Shown: in pieces, positions 50,945 through 60,594 of the stretch
Layout: each line of letters starts with the position of its first letter
Position numbering within the stretch: the stretch's first letter is position 1
Origin: Thiobacillus sp.
GTDB lineage: Bacteria; Pseudomonadota; Gammaproteobacteria; Burkholderiales; Thiobacillaceae
Reading direction: 5' to 3'
Assembly (NCBI GenBank): GCA_030692355.1
Contig: JAUYCF010000094.1
Span: forward strand, 90,204 to 154,203
Length of the DNA stretch: 64,000 nucleotides
Notes under the pieces: generated by a model
The model's input: only the letters and a program-made list of their open reading frames with translations
Databases searched by the model: none
What the model was told of the DNA's origin: nothing
Position numbers and translations under genes: made by a program

Positions 50945-51853
50945 CTACTTGGCGGAAATTTTCTGGATGGCCTGCTGAATTTCAGCGATGGCACGCTCGA
51001 TTTCGTCGTCCGACACCGCCTGCGTGCTGGACAGGGGGCTCATTGCGTTGATCTGGGTAGTGACGCCGCCATCCGGCAGCGCCAGGGTGGAAATCGAATC
51101 CTTGCTCGGCATCCGCGCCTCGCCCCAGGTCATGGCGATCAGGCTGAGGTTGTCGCCGTGCTCGCCGCCGCGGAATTCGGCGTGATCCATCAGGTGGCGC
51201 ACCGCGTCTTCCAGCGTGTAGGCATGCAGCAGGGCCGACACTTCCGGAATGCTGACCATGCCCCAGATGCCGTCGGTGCACAGCAGCATGGTGTCGGCGT
51301 CATGCAGCGGAATCGGCGCGTTGCATTCCACCTGCGGCGGGACGTAGCCCCCCAGGCAGTTGGAGACCCTGTTGCGCTCCGGATGGGTGCCCGCCTCTTC
51401 TTCGCTGATGATGCCGTTGCGCACCAGTTGGGCCACCGCGGTGTGGTCCTCCGTGCGCGCGAGCAGGCTGCCGTCGCTGAACAGGTACAGCCGCGAATCG
51501 CCCACGTGCGCCCAGTAGGCCGTGTTGTCCTGAATGACCGCGGCAACGCTGGTGGTATGGGGGATTTCCAGCAGATCCTGCTCGACCGCGTAGTCGTTGA
51601 TCGCGTAGTGCGCGCGTGTGGTCGCGTCGGCCAGGAAGGCCATGGGGTCGTCCAGGCGCGGCTTGGCCATTTTCTGGAACTGGTCGGTCAGCGTCTGCAC
51701 CGCGATCTGGGCGGCGATTTCGCCGTGCATGTGGCCGCCCATGCCGTCCGCCACCACCATCAGCAGCGCTTCGCGACTATAGGAATAGGCCACCCGGTCC
51801 TGGTTGTTTTTGCGTCCGCCCTGGCGTGACGCCTGATAGATGGTGAATTTCAT
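50945..51853 (-). CDS. PP2C-family protein phosphatase
   Basis: A 302-residue metal-dependent Ser/Thr phosphatase. The metal-binding acidic residues are in NNQDR (Asp19), VVADGMGGHMHGEI (Asp36), LLCTDGIWGM and HGDNLSLIAM. A C-terminal extension of about 50 residues follows the catalytic domain. It starts 9 bases after the stop of the kinase gene, so kinase and phosphatase are cotranscribed and probably act on the same substrates. No membrane segment. Confidence 0.92.
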   Translation of the reverse strand: MKFTIYQASRQGGRKNNQDRVAYSYSREALLMVVADGMGGHMHGEIAAQIAVQTLTDQFQKMAKPRLDDPMAFLADATTRAHYAINDYAVEQDLLEIPHTTSVAAVIQDNTAYWAHVGDSRLYLFSDGSLLARTEDHTAVAQLVRNGIISEEEAGTHPERNRVSNCLGGYVPPQVECNAPIPLHDADTMLLCTDGIWGMVSIPEVSALLHAYTLEDAVRHLMDHAEFRGGEHGDNLSLIAMTWGEARMPSKDSISTLALPDGGVTTQINAMSPLSSTQAVSDDEIERAIAEIQQAIQKISAK

Positions 51854-51862
51854 GGCGTCACT

Positions 51863-52807
51863 TTAAAACAATTCCCGGTTCAGCGAGCGTTTTATGCTGC
51901 CCAGCAACGACCGCCGTGGCGACGTCATCGCGCTGCGGTCCATCAGCACCTTCTGCAGGCTGAACACGCTTTGCGGGCGTTCCATGTAGTTGAGCTTGAG
52001 GCACTGGTCGATGGTTTCCAGCAGTTGGTCGGAGTAGGCGCCGCGCCAGTTCACCGATGCCGGCACCAGCTTGTCGTTGAGCAGGCGCGCATCGGCCGCC
52101 TGCGGCGGATAGCCCGCCAGGCTGGCGTAGAGGCTGGCACCGACGCTGTAGATGTCGGTCCACGGCCCCAGCCGTTCGCGATTGTGATACTGCTCGGGCG
52201 CGGCAAAGCCGGGGGTGTACATGGGCTGCAGCTTGGTCTCCTCCTGGCTGAGCGTTTGCCGCGCCGCGCCGAAGTCGATCAGGACGGGCGAGCCATCCAG
52301 GCGAATGTATAAATTCGACGGCTTGATATCCAGATGCAGCAGCTTGTGCGTATGCACTTCGCGCAAACCATTCAGCAGTTGCACAAACACCCGCCGGATG
52401 AAGCCCTCGCGGATGGTGCCGCGATTGGCCTGGATATGCTGTTGCAGCGTTTTGCCGCGCTCGAAGCGCATCACCATGTAGACGGTGTCGTTGGCGCGAA
52501 AGAAATTGGTCACGCGAATGACGTTGGGATGGTCGATGCACGCCAGCGCCCGACCCTCCTCGAAGAAGCACTTCATGCCGTGACGGAAGATGTTGTTGTT
52601 TTCGGTCGAACTGGCCTGCACGATGACCGAGCCTTCGGTACGCAGCACCAGAGCGCCCGGCAGGTATTCCTTGATCGCCACCGACTGGTTGTTGTCGTCG
52701 CGCGCCAGATACACCATGCTGAAGCCGCCACCACCAATCTTGCGCACAATGGTGTATTCGTTCAGCCGATAACCGTTGGGCAGCGCCTGGTTGGGTTGAG
52801 TCGCCAT
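51863..52807 (-). CDS. Ser/Thr protein kinase with HLD instead of HRD
   Basis: A 314-residue Hanks-type kinase starting MATQPNQALPNGYRLNEYTIV. It has the glycine loop IGGGGFSMVYLA, the ATP lysine Lys46 (VAIKEY), the catalytic loop HLDIKPSN at 158-165, DFG at 178-180 and the activation segment TPGFAAPEQY. The arginine before the catalytic Asp160 is leucine, which suggests activity not regulated by activation-loop phosphorylation. No membrane segment or sensor domain; the C-terminus is short. The gene lies upstream of the PP2C phosphatase, and yicC is divergent 98 bases away. Confidence 0.9.
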   Translation of the reverse strand: MATQPNQALPNGYRLNEYTIVRKIGGGGFSMVYLARDDNNQSVAIKEYLPGALVLRTEGSVIVQASSTENNNIFRHGMKCFFEEGRALACIDHPNVIRVTNFFRANDTVYMVMRFERGKTLQQHIQANRGTIREGFIRRVFVQLLNGLREVHTHKLLHLDIKPSNLYIRLDGSPVLIDFGAARQTLSQEETKLQPMYTPGFAAPEQYHNRERLGPWTDIYSVGASLYASLAGYPPQAADARLLNDKLVPASVNWRGAYSDQLLETIDQCLKLNYMERPQSVFSLQKVLMDRSAMTSPRRSLLGSIKRSLNRELF

Positions 52808-52905
52808 AGTCGAACGTCTATTATCTTTGTCTGTTAATCGGCCATGCCGAAAAATCCCCGGCTCCGCGCCGGCAATCATATCCATAATCCATATTTCAAA
52901 CACCC

Positions 52906-53772
52906 ATGACAGCCAGCATGACCGGGTTCGCCGCCCACAGCCTCAACCTCGACCATGCCGGCGTCGACATCGACCTGCGCAGCGTCAATCAGCGCTTCCT
53001 GGAACTGCATTTCCGCCTGGGCGACGAATTCCGGCCCCTCGAGCCGCAGCTGCGCGAGCTGATCAATCAGCATCTCGTGCGCGGCAAGGTGGAGTGCCGA
53101 ATCAGCCTGAACGTGTTGCCCGTCGCCTCGCTTGATAACGGCTTGAACCCGGCCATTCTTGAGCGTCTGGCGCAATGGCAGGGCGACGTGCGGCAACGCC
53201 TGCCCGACAGCGTGCCGTTGAGCGTCAACGAGATCCTGCGCTGGCCCGGTGCGATGCAGGGCGCCGCCCTGTCGCAGGATGCGCTGAACGAGGCGGCGCT
53301 GGCGGGCGTGCGCGCCACGCTGGATGAACTGGTGGAAAGCCGCCGGCGCGAGGGCGCCAAGCTGAAACAGCACATCCTCGACCGGCTCGCCGCAGCCGAA
53401 GCACAGGTGGCCGGCCTGGAGCCGCTGCTGCCCGCGCTGGCTGCCGCCCAGCGCGAAAAACTGACGCAGCGACTGCACGACGCGCTGGGCGAGGCGGGAC
53501 ACGAACGGCTGGCGCAGGAACTCGTGCTGGCTGCGCAAAAATCCGATATCGACGAAGAAATCTCCCGCCTCGCCACCCACTTTGCCGAGGTGCGCCGCGT
53601 GCTGAATCAACCTGGCGCAGTCGGCAAGCGGCTCGATTTCCTGATGCAGGAACTGCATCGCGAGGCCAACACTTTGGGCTCGAAATCGGTTGCGGCGGAA
53701 ACCTCGCGTGTCTCGCTCGAACTCAAGGTGCTGATCGAGCAGATGCGCGAACAGGTGCAGAATATCGAATGA
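52906..53772 (+). CDS. yicC: YicC family endoribonuclease
   Basis: A 288-residue protein of the YicC/YloC family, shown in E. coli to be an endoribonuclease acting on RyhB and other RNAs. The start MTASMTGFAAHSLNLDHAGVDIDLRSVNQRFLE and the C-terminal DUF1732 part (KRLDFLMQELHREANTLGSKS) are both complete. It precedes gmk by 120 bases, in which an inverted element lies. yicC next to gmk-rpoZ-spoT is a conserved order. Confidence 0.95.
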   Translation: MTASMTGFAAHSLNLDHAGVDIDLRSVNQRFLELHFRLGDEFRPLEPQLRELINQHLVRGKVECRISLNVLPVASLDNGLNPAILERLAQWQGDVRQRLPDSVPLSVNEILRWPGAMQGAALSQDALNEAALAGVRATLDELVESRRREGAKLKQHILDRLAAAEAQVAGLEPLLPALAAAQREKLTQRLHDALGEAGHERLAQELVLAAQKSDIDEEISRLATHFAEVRRVLNQPGAVGKRLDFLMQELHREANTLGSKSVAAETSRVSLELKVLIEQMREQVQNIE

Positions 53773-53779
53773 TTTTTTA

Positions 53780-53857
53780 TCCGCGAAGGACGCGAAGAGT
53801 CACGAAGAAAGTCATCATCAAGGGTTTTCCTTCGCGGTTCTTCGCGGCCTTCGCGGA
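53780..53857. repeat. Intergenic inverted element 5 between yicC and gmk
   Basis: The left arm (53780-53808) begins TCCGCGAAGGACGCGAAGA, the same text as element 4. The right arm (53829-53857) is its inverted copy with about four mismatches over 29 bases and contains the repeated unit CTTCGCGG. Arms are separated by 20 bases. The element ends 35 bases before the gmk start. Confidence 0.88.
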
Positions 53858-53868
53858 CAGGCTCTTAA

Positions 53869-54525
<657 letters not shown>

Positions 54526-54538
54526 AGCAGGAGTCCGT

Positions 54539-54742
54539 ATGGCCCGCATTACCGTTGATGAATGTATTGAAATGTTTCCCAACCGCTTCGAACTGACCCT
54601 TGCCGTGGCCTACCGCGCACGCCAGCTGGCGCAGGGCTCGCAGTCCATGGTCGAATCCAGGGACAAGTCCATCGTTACCGCGCTGCGGGAAATCGCCGCA
54701 GGCAAGGTCGGGCGTGAAATCCTCAACCGGGGCCGTGCCTGA
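54539..54742 (+). CDS. rpoZ: RNA polymerase omega subunit
   Basis: Omega assists assembly of RNA polymerase and forms part of a ppGpp-binding site. The 67-residue protein [29 protein letters not shown] is typical for betaproteobacteria. The ATG at 54539 has AGGAG 6 bases in front. It lies between gmk and spoT, linking it with the ppGpp system. Confidence 0.97.
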   Translation: MARITVDECIEMFPNRFELTLAVAYRARQLAQGSQSMVESRDKSIVTALREIAAGKVGREILNRGRA

Positions 54743-54788
54743 ACGGCCACTTACACGTCAACCGGCGCACACCCACCGCGCGCCGGCG

Positions 54789-56933
54789 ATGACGCACGAA
54801 TTCGAATCGCTGCGTCCGGCCCTGGCCTATCTTTCGCCCGACGAAACAAGCCAGATCGAGCAGGCCTACGAATTCAGCCGCAGCGCCCACGAAGGGCAGT
54901 TCCGCAAGAGCGGCGAACCCTATATCTCCCACCCGCTTGCCGTCGCCGGCATTCTCGCCGGCTGGCACCTCGATGCGCAGACCCTGATCGCCGCGCTGCT
55001 GCACGACGTGGTCGAGGATACCCCAGCCACAGTGAGCGAAATCGAGGCGCGCTATGGCAAGCCGGTCGCGCTGCTGGTCGAGGGCGTGTCCAAGCTCGAC
55101 AAGCTGGCGTTTGAATCCGAGCAGCACGCGCAGGCGGAGAACTTCCGCAAGATGCTGCTGGCGATGGCGCAGGACGTGCGGGTCATCCTGATCAAGCTGG
55201 CCGACCGCCTGCACAACATGCACACCATGGGCTCGATGCCGGCCGAAAAACGCAAGCGGATCGCCAAGGAAACCCTGGAAATCTATGCCCCCATCGCCAA
55301 CCGGCTGGGGCTGCATTCGGTCTACCAGGAACTGGAGGACCTCGGCTTCCGCTACAACCATCCCAATCGCTACCAGGTGCTGGCCAAGGCGGTGAAGGCG
55401 GCGCGCGGCAATCGCCGCGAGCTGGTCGACAAGATCAAGATCGCGCTACAGGAAAAGCTCGATCACTGCAAGATCGAGGCCACCATCACCGGGCGCGAAA
55501 AGCACCTCTACAGCATCTACCGCAAGATGCAGGAAAAGAACCTGGCGTTCTCCGAGGTGTTCGACATCTACGGCTTCCGCGTGGTGGTGCGCGACCAGCC
55601 GACCTGCTACATGACCCTGGGCGCATTGCATTCGCTGTACAAGCCGATCCCCGGCAAGTTCAAGGACTACATCGCGATCCCCAAGGCCAATGGCTACCAG
55701 TCGCTGCACTCGATCCTGTTCGGCCCCAACGGCACCCCGATCGAGGTGCAGATCCGCACCGCCGACATGAACCGGCTGGCGGAGTCCGGTGTGGCTTCGC
55801 ACTGGATGTACAAGTCGGCCGACGCCGCGCTCAACGATGTGCAGACGCGCACCCATCGCTGGCTGCAGTCGCTGCTCGATATCCACGCCGACCACGGCGA
55901 TTCGCCCGAATTCCTCGAACACATCAAGATCGACCTGTTTCCCGACGAGGTCTATGTCTTCACCCCCAAGGGCAAGATCATGGCGCTGCCGCGCGGCGCC
56001 ACGGCGGTGGATTTTGCGTTCGCGGTGCACACCGACGTCGGCTTTCACTGCATTGCGGTGAAGATCAATTATGAGCTGATGCCGTTGCGCACCCAGCTTC
56101 GAAACGGCGACCACGTCGAGATCCTCACCGCCGCCAATGCCAGCCCCAACGCCGCCTGGCTGAATTTCGTCGCCACCGGCAAGGCGCGCTCGCATATTCG
56201 CAATTACCTGCGCAACACGCGGGTGGAAGAAGCGGCGGCGCTGGGCGAGCGCCTGCTCACCAACGCCATTGCCGCGCTTCATCCCGATGGGATCAAGCCC
56301 GAGCCGGCAGTATGGGACCGCGTGGTCAAAGACTACGGCCTGCAGACGCGGGAGGAGCTGTTCGCCGGTATCGGACTGGGACGCAAACTGCCGCTGGTGG
56401 TGGCGCACCAGCTGCTGCATGTGCAGGGCGAAAAAACCGGGGTTCCGGCCCATCCCCATGCCATCAGCATCCGCGGCACCGAAGGCATCGCGGTCGAGCT
56501 GGCGCAGTGCTGCCACCCGATTCCCGGCGACCCGATTCTCGGCTTCATCCACAAGGATCGCGGACTCATCATCCACACCCACGACTGCACCTCGATCCGC
56601 GCCTTCCGTACCGACCCCGACAAATGGCTGGACGTCGAATGGGAAGCCGAGCCCGGCCACATGTTCGATGTTTCGATCAAGGTCATCGTCGGCAACCAGC
56701 GCGGCGTGCTGGCCAAGGTCGCATCCGCGATCGCCGAACACGGCTCCAACATCGGCAACATCGCAATGGAAGAAGAGGACGGCAGCCCCTATACCGTGCT
56801 GTTTTTCACCGTGCAGGTGGAAAACCGCATGCACCTCGCCCGCGTGATGCGCGGCCTGCGCGTACTGCCCGACGTGGTGCGGATTTTCCGCATCAAGGGC
56901 AGGAAGGACGGCCGCGCCGCGCAATCCCAATAA
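54789..56933 (+). CDS. spoT: Bifunctional (p)ppGpp synthetase/hydrolase SpoT
   Basis: Makes and degrades the alarmone (p)ppGpp. With the ATG at 54789 it has 714 residues. The HD hydrolase domain ([29 protein letters not shown] with HD at 72-73) is followed by the synthetase domain from about 235 ([25 protein letters not shown]), the TGS domain near 388 ([16 protein letters not shown]), and a C-terminal ACT domain from about 629. An in-frame GTG at 54735 overlapping the rpoZ stop is an alternative start; neither has a clear ribosome site. The intact HD motif shows that hydrolase activity is likely. Confidence 0.95.
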   Translation: MTHEFESLRPALAYLSPDETSQIEQAYEFSRSAHEGQFRKSGEPYISHPLAVAGILAGWHLDAQTLIAALLHDVVEDTPATVSEIEARYGKPVALLVEGVSKLDKLAFESEQHAQAENFRKMLLAMAQDVRVILIKLADRLHNMHTMGSMPAEKRKRIAKETLEIYAPIANRLGLHSVYQELEDLGFRYNHPNRYQVLAKAVKAARGNRRELVDKIKIALQEKLDHCKIEATITGREKHLYSIYRKMQEKNLAFSEVFDIYGFRVVVRDQPTCYMTLGALHSLYKPIPGKFKDYIAIPKANGYQSLHSILFGPNGTPIEVQIRTADMNRLAESGVASHWMYKSADAALNDVQTRTHRWLQSLLDIHADHGDSPEFLEHIKIDLFPDEVYVFTPKGKIMALPRGATAVDFAFAVHTDVGFHCIAVKINYELMPLRTQLRNGDHVEILTAANASPNAAWLNFVATGKARSHIRNYLRNTRVEEAAALGERLLTNAIAALHPDGIKPEPAVWDRVVKDYGLQTREELFAGIGLGRKLPLVVAHQLLHVQGEKTGVPAHPHAISIRGTEGIAVELAQCCHPIPGDPILGFIHKDRGLIIHTHDCTSIRAFRTDPDKWLDVEWEAEPGHMFDVSIKVIVGNQRGVLAKVASAIAEHGSNIGNIAMEEEDGSPYTVLFFTVQVENRMHLARVMRGLRVLPDVVRIFRIKGRKDGRAAQSQ

Positions 56934-56955
56934 TTCAACCGCATCAGGACTCAGC

Positions 56956-57336
56956 ATGAACAAAAGCATCATCCAGACCGGCGAAGCGCCTGCCGCGATC
57001 GGCACCTACTCGCAGGCGGTGCGGGTCGATCACACCGTATATATGTCAGGCCAGATCGGCCTCGACCCCGCCTCCATGCAGCTGGTCGACGGCGTCGACG
57101 CGCAGATCCATCAGGTATTCAAGAACCTGGCCGCGGTGACAGCCGCGGCGGGCGGCTCGCTGGCCGACGTGGTGAAGCTGAACGTGTTCCTGACCGACCT
57201 CGGCCACTTTCCCCGTGTCAACGAAATCATGGCGGGCTACTTCAGCCAGCCCTATCCGGCGCGCGCCGCAGTCGGCGTGGCCGCGTTGCCGCGCGGCGCG
57301 CTGGTCGAGGCCGACGCCGTGATGGTTGTTGGCTAG
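56956..57336 (+). CDS. ridA: RidA family reactive intermediate deaminase
   Basis: Hydrolyses reactive enamines and imines made by PLP enzymes such as threonine dehydratase. The 126-residue protein has [31 protein letters not shown], and the conserved Arg in [27 protein letters not shown] ribosome site CAGGA precedes the ATG. It is cotranscribed with spoT, 22 bases apart, and ends before an inverted element. Confidence 0.95.
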   Translation: MNKSIIQTGEAPAAIGTYSQAVRVDHTVYMSGQIGLDPASMQLVDGVDAQIHQVFKNLAAVTAAAGGSLADVVKLNVFLTDLGHFPRVNEIMAGYFSQPYPARAAVGVAALPRGALVEADAVMVVG

Positions 57337-57360
57337 TTTGAATTGAATCCAAACTGCTCA

Positions 57361-57491
57361 CCGCAGAGGCACAGAGACACAGAGAACATCGAAAAACAGG
57401 CCGCCTTGTACTTTGTACAATATGCCTATGGCGGGCGCACAGGTTTAGCAGCCCTGTCCTGTTTTTTCTCTGTGCCTCCGTGCCTCCGTGG
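57361..57491. repeat. Intergenic inverted element 6 between ridA and recG
   Basis: The left arm (57361-57386) is an array of units such as AGGCACAG and AGACACAG. The right arm (57466-57491) is the inverted array CTGTGCCTC, CGTGCCTC, CGTGG. The two match at 22 of 26 positions. About 79 bases separate them and contain the small palindrome TTGTAC, TTT, GTACAA. The element fills the spacer and stops 18 bases before the recG GTG. Confidence 0.85.
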
Positions 57492-57509
57492 TTCGAATAA
57501 GGTTTTAAA

Positions 57510-59546
57510 GTGAAAGCGGCGCCGCCGTTTTCCTTTCCCGTCAGTCCGGCGCTCGCCGCCAAACTCGCCAGGCTGGGGCTGGCCCGCGACACCGATCTGG
57601 TGCTGCACCTGCCGCTGCGCTGGGAAGACGAAACCCGCCTCACGCCGATCCGCGACCTGCTGCCGGGGCAGCCGGCGCAGGTGCAGGCAGTAGTTCGCGA
57701 GGCGAGCGTCGCCTTCCGCCCGCGCCGCATGCTGACGGTGGTAGTGGCGGACGCCGGCGGCGTGCTCGGCATCCGCTTCCTGAATTTCTACCCCAGCCAC
57801 CTCAAGCTGTTCCAGCCGGGCGAGAGTTTTCGCTTCAGCGGCGAGGTGCGCGGCGGGTTTCTGGGGCTGGAAATGGTGCATCCGCGCTTTGTGAAAGCTG
57901 ACGATGCCACGCCGCTGCCGACCCAGCTCACCCCGGTGTATCCCACCACGGCCGGACTGGGGCAGGCCACGCTGCGCAAGCTGGTCGCGCGCGCGCTGGC
58001 GGTACCGATCACCGACACCCTGCCCGCCGAGTGGCTGGCCGAACTGGGTTTGCCGGAACTGGAAGCCAGCATCCGCCTGCTGCACCAGCCGCCGCCGGAT
58101 TGCACGCTGGCCGAGCTTGAGTCGCGCCAGCACCCCGCGTGGCAGCGTCTGGCCTTCGACGAGCTGCTGGCGCAGCAGCTGTCGCTGGCCACCGCGCGCC
58201 GACAGCGACAGCGCCTGTGTACCGCGCCCCTGCCCGCGCAGCAGCAGCTGACCGCCACCTTCATCCACACGCTGCCGTTCGCACTGACCGCCGCGCAGGC
58301 GCGCACCTGGGAGGAAATCAGCGCCGATCTGGCACTGCCGCACCCGATGCGCCGCCTGCTGCAGGGCGACGTCGGCAGCGGCAAGACCGTGGTGGCTGCG
58401 CTGGCCTGTCTGCAGGCGATCGGAAACGGCTTTCAGGCCGCCTTTATGGCGCCGACCGAAATCCTCGCCGAGCAGCATTACCGCAAGCTCGCCCCCGTCT
58501 TGTCGGCGCTCGGCGTGCGCTGCGCCTGGGTGTCTGGCAGCCAGCGCAAGTCCGAACGCACGGCGGCCTGGCAGGCGATTGCTGCGGGCGGCATCGACCT
58601 TGCGTTCGGCACCCATGCACTGTTCCAGGAGGCCGGCGGCTTCGCGCGTCTGGGGCTGGCGGTGGTCGACGAGCAGCACCGTTTCGGCGTCGGCCAGCGA
58701 CTGGCGCTGATGCAGAAAGGCACGGAACCACACCAGCTGATGATGAGCGCGACACCGATTCCGCGCACGCTGGCGATGAGCTTTTTTGCCGACCTCGATG
58801 TCTCGGTGATCGACGAACTGCCGCCGGGACGCACCCCCATCGTGACCAAGCTGGTGAGTTCCGCGCGCCGCGACGACGTTCTGGCACGGGTGACGGCCGC
58901 CTGCCTCGGAGGCGGCCAGGCCTACTGGGTATGCCCGTTGATCGAGGAATCGGAGAAGCTGCAGTTGCAAACGGCACAGGACACCTATTCGAGCCTGGTG
59001 GAACAACTGCCGGACCTGCGCATCGGCCTGGTGCACGGGCGGCTGAAGCCGGACGAAAAACAGGCGGTGATGGCTGCGTTCCAGGCGCATAAAATCGACC
59101 TGCTGGTCGCCACCACCGTGATCGAGGTCGGCGTCGACGTGCCCAACGCCGCGCTGATGGTGGTCGAGCACGCCGAGCGCATGGGGCTCGCGCAACTGCA
59201 TCAGCTGCGCGGGCGCGTCGGGCGCGGCAGCCGCGAATCGGTATGCGTGCTGCTGTACCAGCCGCCGGTAGCGGAACTCGCCCGCGCGCGCCTCAAGGTG
59301 ATTTTCGAACTCACCGACGGCTTCGAGATCGCGCGCCAGGATTTGCTGCTGCGCGGCCCCGGCGAATTCCTCGGCAGCCGCCAGAGCGGTCTGCCGATGC
59401 TGCGCTTTGCCGATCTGGAACGCGACGTGTCGCTGCTGGAACGGGCGCGCGACTACGCCCAGCGCTGCCTCAGGGCACACCCCGCGATCGCCGCGCGCCA
59501 TATCGAACGCTGGCTGGGCAACCGTGCCGGGCTGTCACAGACCTGA
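57510..59546 (+). CDS. recG: ATP-dependent DNA helicase RecG
   Basis: RecG regresses stalled forks and processes branched DNA. The 678-residue protein starts at a GTG. It has the N-terminal wedge (OB) domain, Walker A GDVGSGKTV near 286, the DEQH box (VVDEQHRFGVGQR), MSATPIPRTLAM, and the late motifs TTVIEVGVDVPNAALMVVEHAERMG and QLRGRVGRG. Length is normal. Its stop overlaps slightly with a possible small convergent gene. Confidence 0.97.
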   Translation: MKAAPPFSFPVSPALAAKLARLGLARDTDLVLHLPLRWEDETRLTPIRDLLPGQPAQVQAVVREASVAFRPRRMLTVVVADAGGVLGIRFLNFYPSHLKLFQPGESFRFSGEVRGGFLGLEMVHPRFVKADDATPLPTQLTPVYPTTAGLGQATLRKLVARALAVPITDTLPAEWLAELGLPELEASIRLLHQPPPDCTLAELESRQHPAWQRLAFDELLAQQLSLATARRQRQRLCTAPLPAQQQLTATFIHTLPFALTAAQARTWEEISADLALPHPMRRLLQGDVGSGKTVVAALACLQAIGNGFQAAFMAPTEILAEQHYRKLAPVLSALGVRCAWVSGSQRKSERTAAWQAIAAGGIDLAFGTHALFQEAGGFARLGLAVVDEQHRFGVGQRLALMQKGTEPHQLMMSATPIPRTLAMSFFADLDVSVIDELPPGRTPIVTKLVSSARRDDVLARVTAACLGGGQAYWVCPLIEESEKLQLQTAQDTYSSLVEQLPDLRIGLVHGRLKPDEKQAVMAAFQAHKIDLLVATTVIEVGVDVPNAALMVVEHAERMGLAQLHQLRGRVGRGSRESVCVLLYQPPVAELARARLKVIFELTDGFEIARQDLLLRGPGEFLGSRQSGLPMLRFADLERDVSLLERARDYAQRCLRAHPAIAARHIERWLGNRAGLSQT

Positions 59547-59789
59547 CTGGTGCCACAGGCTCAAGGCGGGAATGCAGGCCAACAGCGCGAGCCACGCCAT
59601 CATCAGCGCCAGAAAGGGCAGCGCCGCGCGGAACACCGGCTGCCGGAAACGCTGATCGGCGAGGAAGAGATTGATTTCCACCGGCGGGGCGAGGTCCGTC
59701 CAGCGAACGTGAAACCGGGCGAAAAGGCGTGGAATGCGCGTGAAATGCTGGATTGATGAACAAAAAGTGATTAAACCCAGATTGTTCAT
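59535..59789 (-). CDS. Possible small membrane protein convergent with recG
   Basis: An 84-residue frame from an ATG at 59789, reading MNNLGLITFC at the start, then VRWTDLAPPVEINLFLADQ, and one strong membrane segment RAALPFLALMMAWLALLACIPAL near the C-terminus. No ribosome site is seen and I recognise no family. The hydrophobic segment and the length of the gene-free space argue for it; the weak start and 12-base overlap with recG argue against. Confidence 0.3.
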   Translation of the reverse strand: MNNLGLITFCSSIQHFTRIPRLFARFHVRWTDLAPPVEINLFLADQRFRQPVFRAALPFLALMMAWLALLACIPALSLWHQSGL

Positions 59790-60000
59790 TGGGGTGAAAT
59801 GCTTTGGGTAGGGTGCACTCCGTGCACCTTCGGGCGTCAATCGGTGCACAGAATGCACCCTGCGCGCTATAAATCGTCCAATTAACAATATGGGTTAAAC
59901 AGGGCGCAAATTTGAATCGGGACGGCCAATTCGCGCGCAGCACGACTTCAAGTCCGCACGACAGGCTGCTGGCACCGTCCGAATGTCTCCGCCGCTTTGG
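59547..60000. other. Spacer between recG and ubiC
   Basis: About 450 bases with no confident gene. It holds a possible small minus-strand membrane protein at 59535-59789 and an inverted element at 59811-59860. The stretch around 59870-59930 is richer in A and T than its surroundings and may hold promoters. Confidence 0.6.
59811..59860. repeat. Intergenic inverted element 7, GTGCAC type
   Basis: Arms GGGTGCACTCCGTGCACC (59811-59828) and GGTGCACAGAATGCACCC (59843-59860) are inverted copies with 16 of 18 matches around a 14-base centre. Each arm is itself nearly palindromic, so two alternative foldings are possible. It lies in the recG-ubiC spacer. Confidence 0.88.
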
Positions 60001-60006
60001 CATAAT
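59998..60006 (+). promoter_or_regulatory. Candidate extended -10 for ubiC
   Basis: TGGCATAAT (TGn plus CATAAT) lies 25 bases before the GTG at 60031. It supports that GTG as start, because an in-frame ATG at 59983 would be upstream of the transcription start. Confidence 0.4.
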
Positions 60007-60030
60007 GCGCGTTTTGTCCTGGGCCCCACA

Positions 60031-60594
60031 GTGACCGCTTCACGGCACGACACACTCTCTTACATCGCGCCACAGCGCGGCTGGTTTACGCATCCTTTTC
60101 GCGCACCGCGGGCGTTGCGGAGCTGGCTGTCGGACCGCGGTTCGCTCACCCGCCGCCTGAAGGCGCGCCATGCCGATTTCAGGGTCAGTCCGGTCGCACG
60201 CGGGTTCGCGCGGCCGTTTCCCGACGAAGCCCAGACATTGCGCTTGAGTCCCAAAACGCTGGCCTACGTGCGCGACGTCCTGCTCATCGGCGGTGGCCAC
60301 ATGCGGGTATTCGCCCACAGCGTGCTGCCCCGCGCCAGCCTGCGCGGCGGCTGGTGCGGAATCACCCGACTGGGGACGAAACCTCTGGGGGAAACGCTAT
60401 TTACCGATCCGCGTATCCGACGACTCGGCCTGACGATGCGTCGACTCGACGCGCGCCATCCACTCTATCGCGCGGCCCGGCGTCACACTGGGCTTACCGC
60501 GCATCATCTGTGGGCACGCCGCTCGGTGTTCTGCCTCAACGGCCACCCGCTTCTGGTGACCGAAGTTTTTCTACCCGCCATCGAGGCCCCATGA
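60031..60594 (+). CDS. ubiC: Chorismate lyase UbiC
   Basis: Converts chorismate to 4-hydroxybenzoate and pyruvate, the first committed step of ubiquinone synthesis. The start at GTG 60031 gives 187 residues; the ATG at 59983 would add 16. Family marks are [28 protein letters not shown], and [21 protein letters not shown]. It overlaps ubiA by 4 bases (ATGA), and UbiA uses its product, so the pair works in sequence. Confidence 0.92.
   Translation: MTASRHDTLSYIAPQRGWFTHPFRAPRALRSWLSDRGSLTRRLKARHADFRVSPVARGFARPFPDEAQTLRLSPKTLAYVRDVLLIGGGHMRVFAHSVLPRASLRGGWCGITRLGTKPLGETLFTDPRIRRLGLTMRRLDARHPLYRAARRHTGLTAHHLWARRSVFCLNGHPLLVTEVFLPAIEAP

Noticed and set aside
57361..57491. Insertion sequence with terminal inverted repeats
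   Set aside because: The centre is only about 79 bases and has no open frame; too short even for a typical MITE, so kept as a spacer element only.
57242..57772. Minus-strand frame across ridA end, spacer and recG start
   Set aside because: Ser/Arg-rich shadow crossing two real genes and a repeat element.
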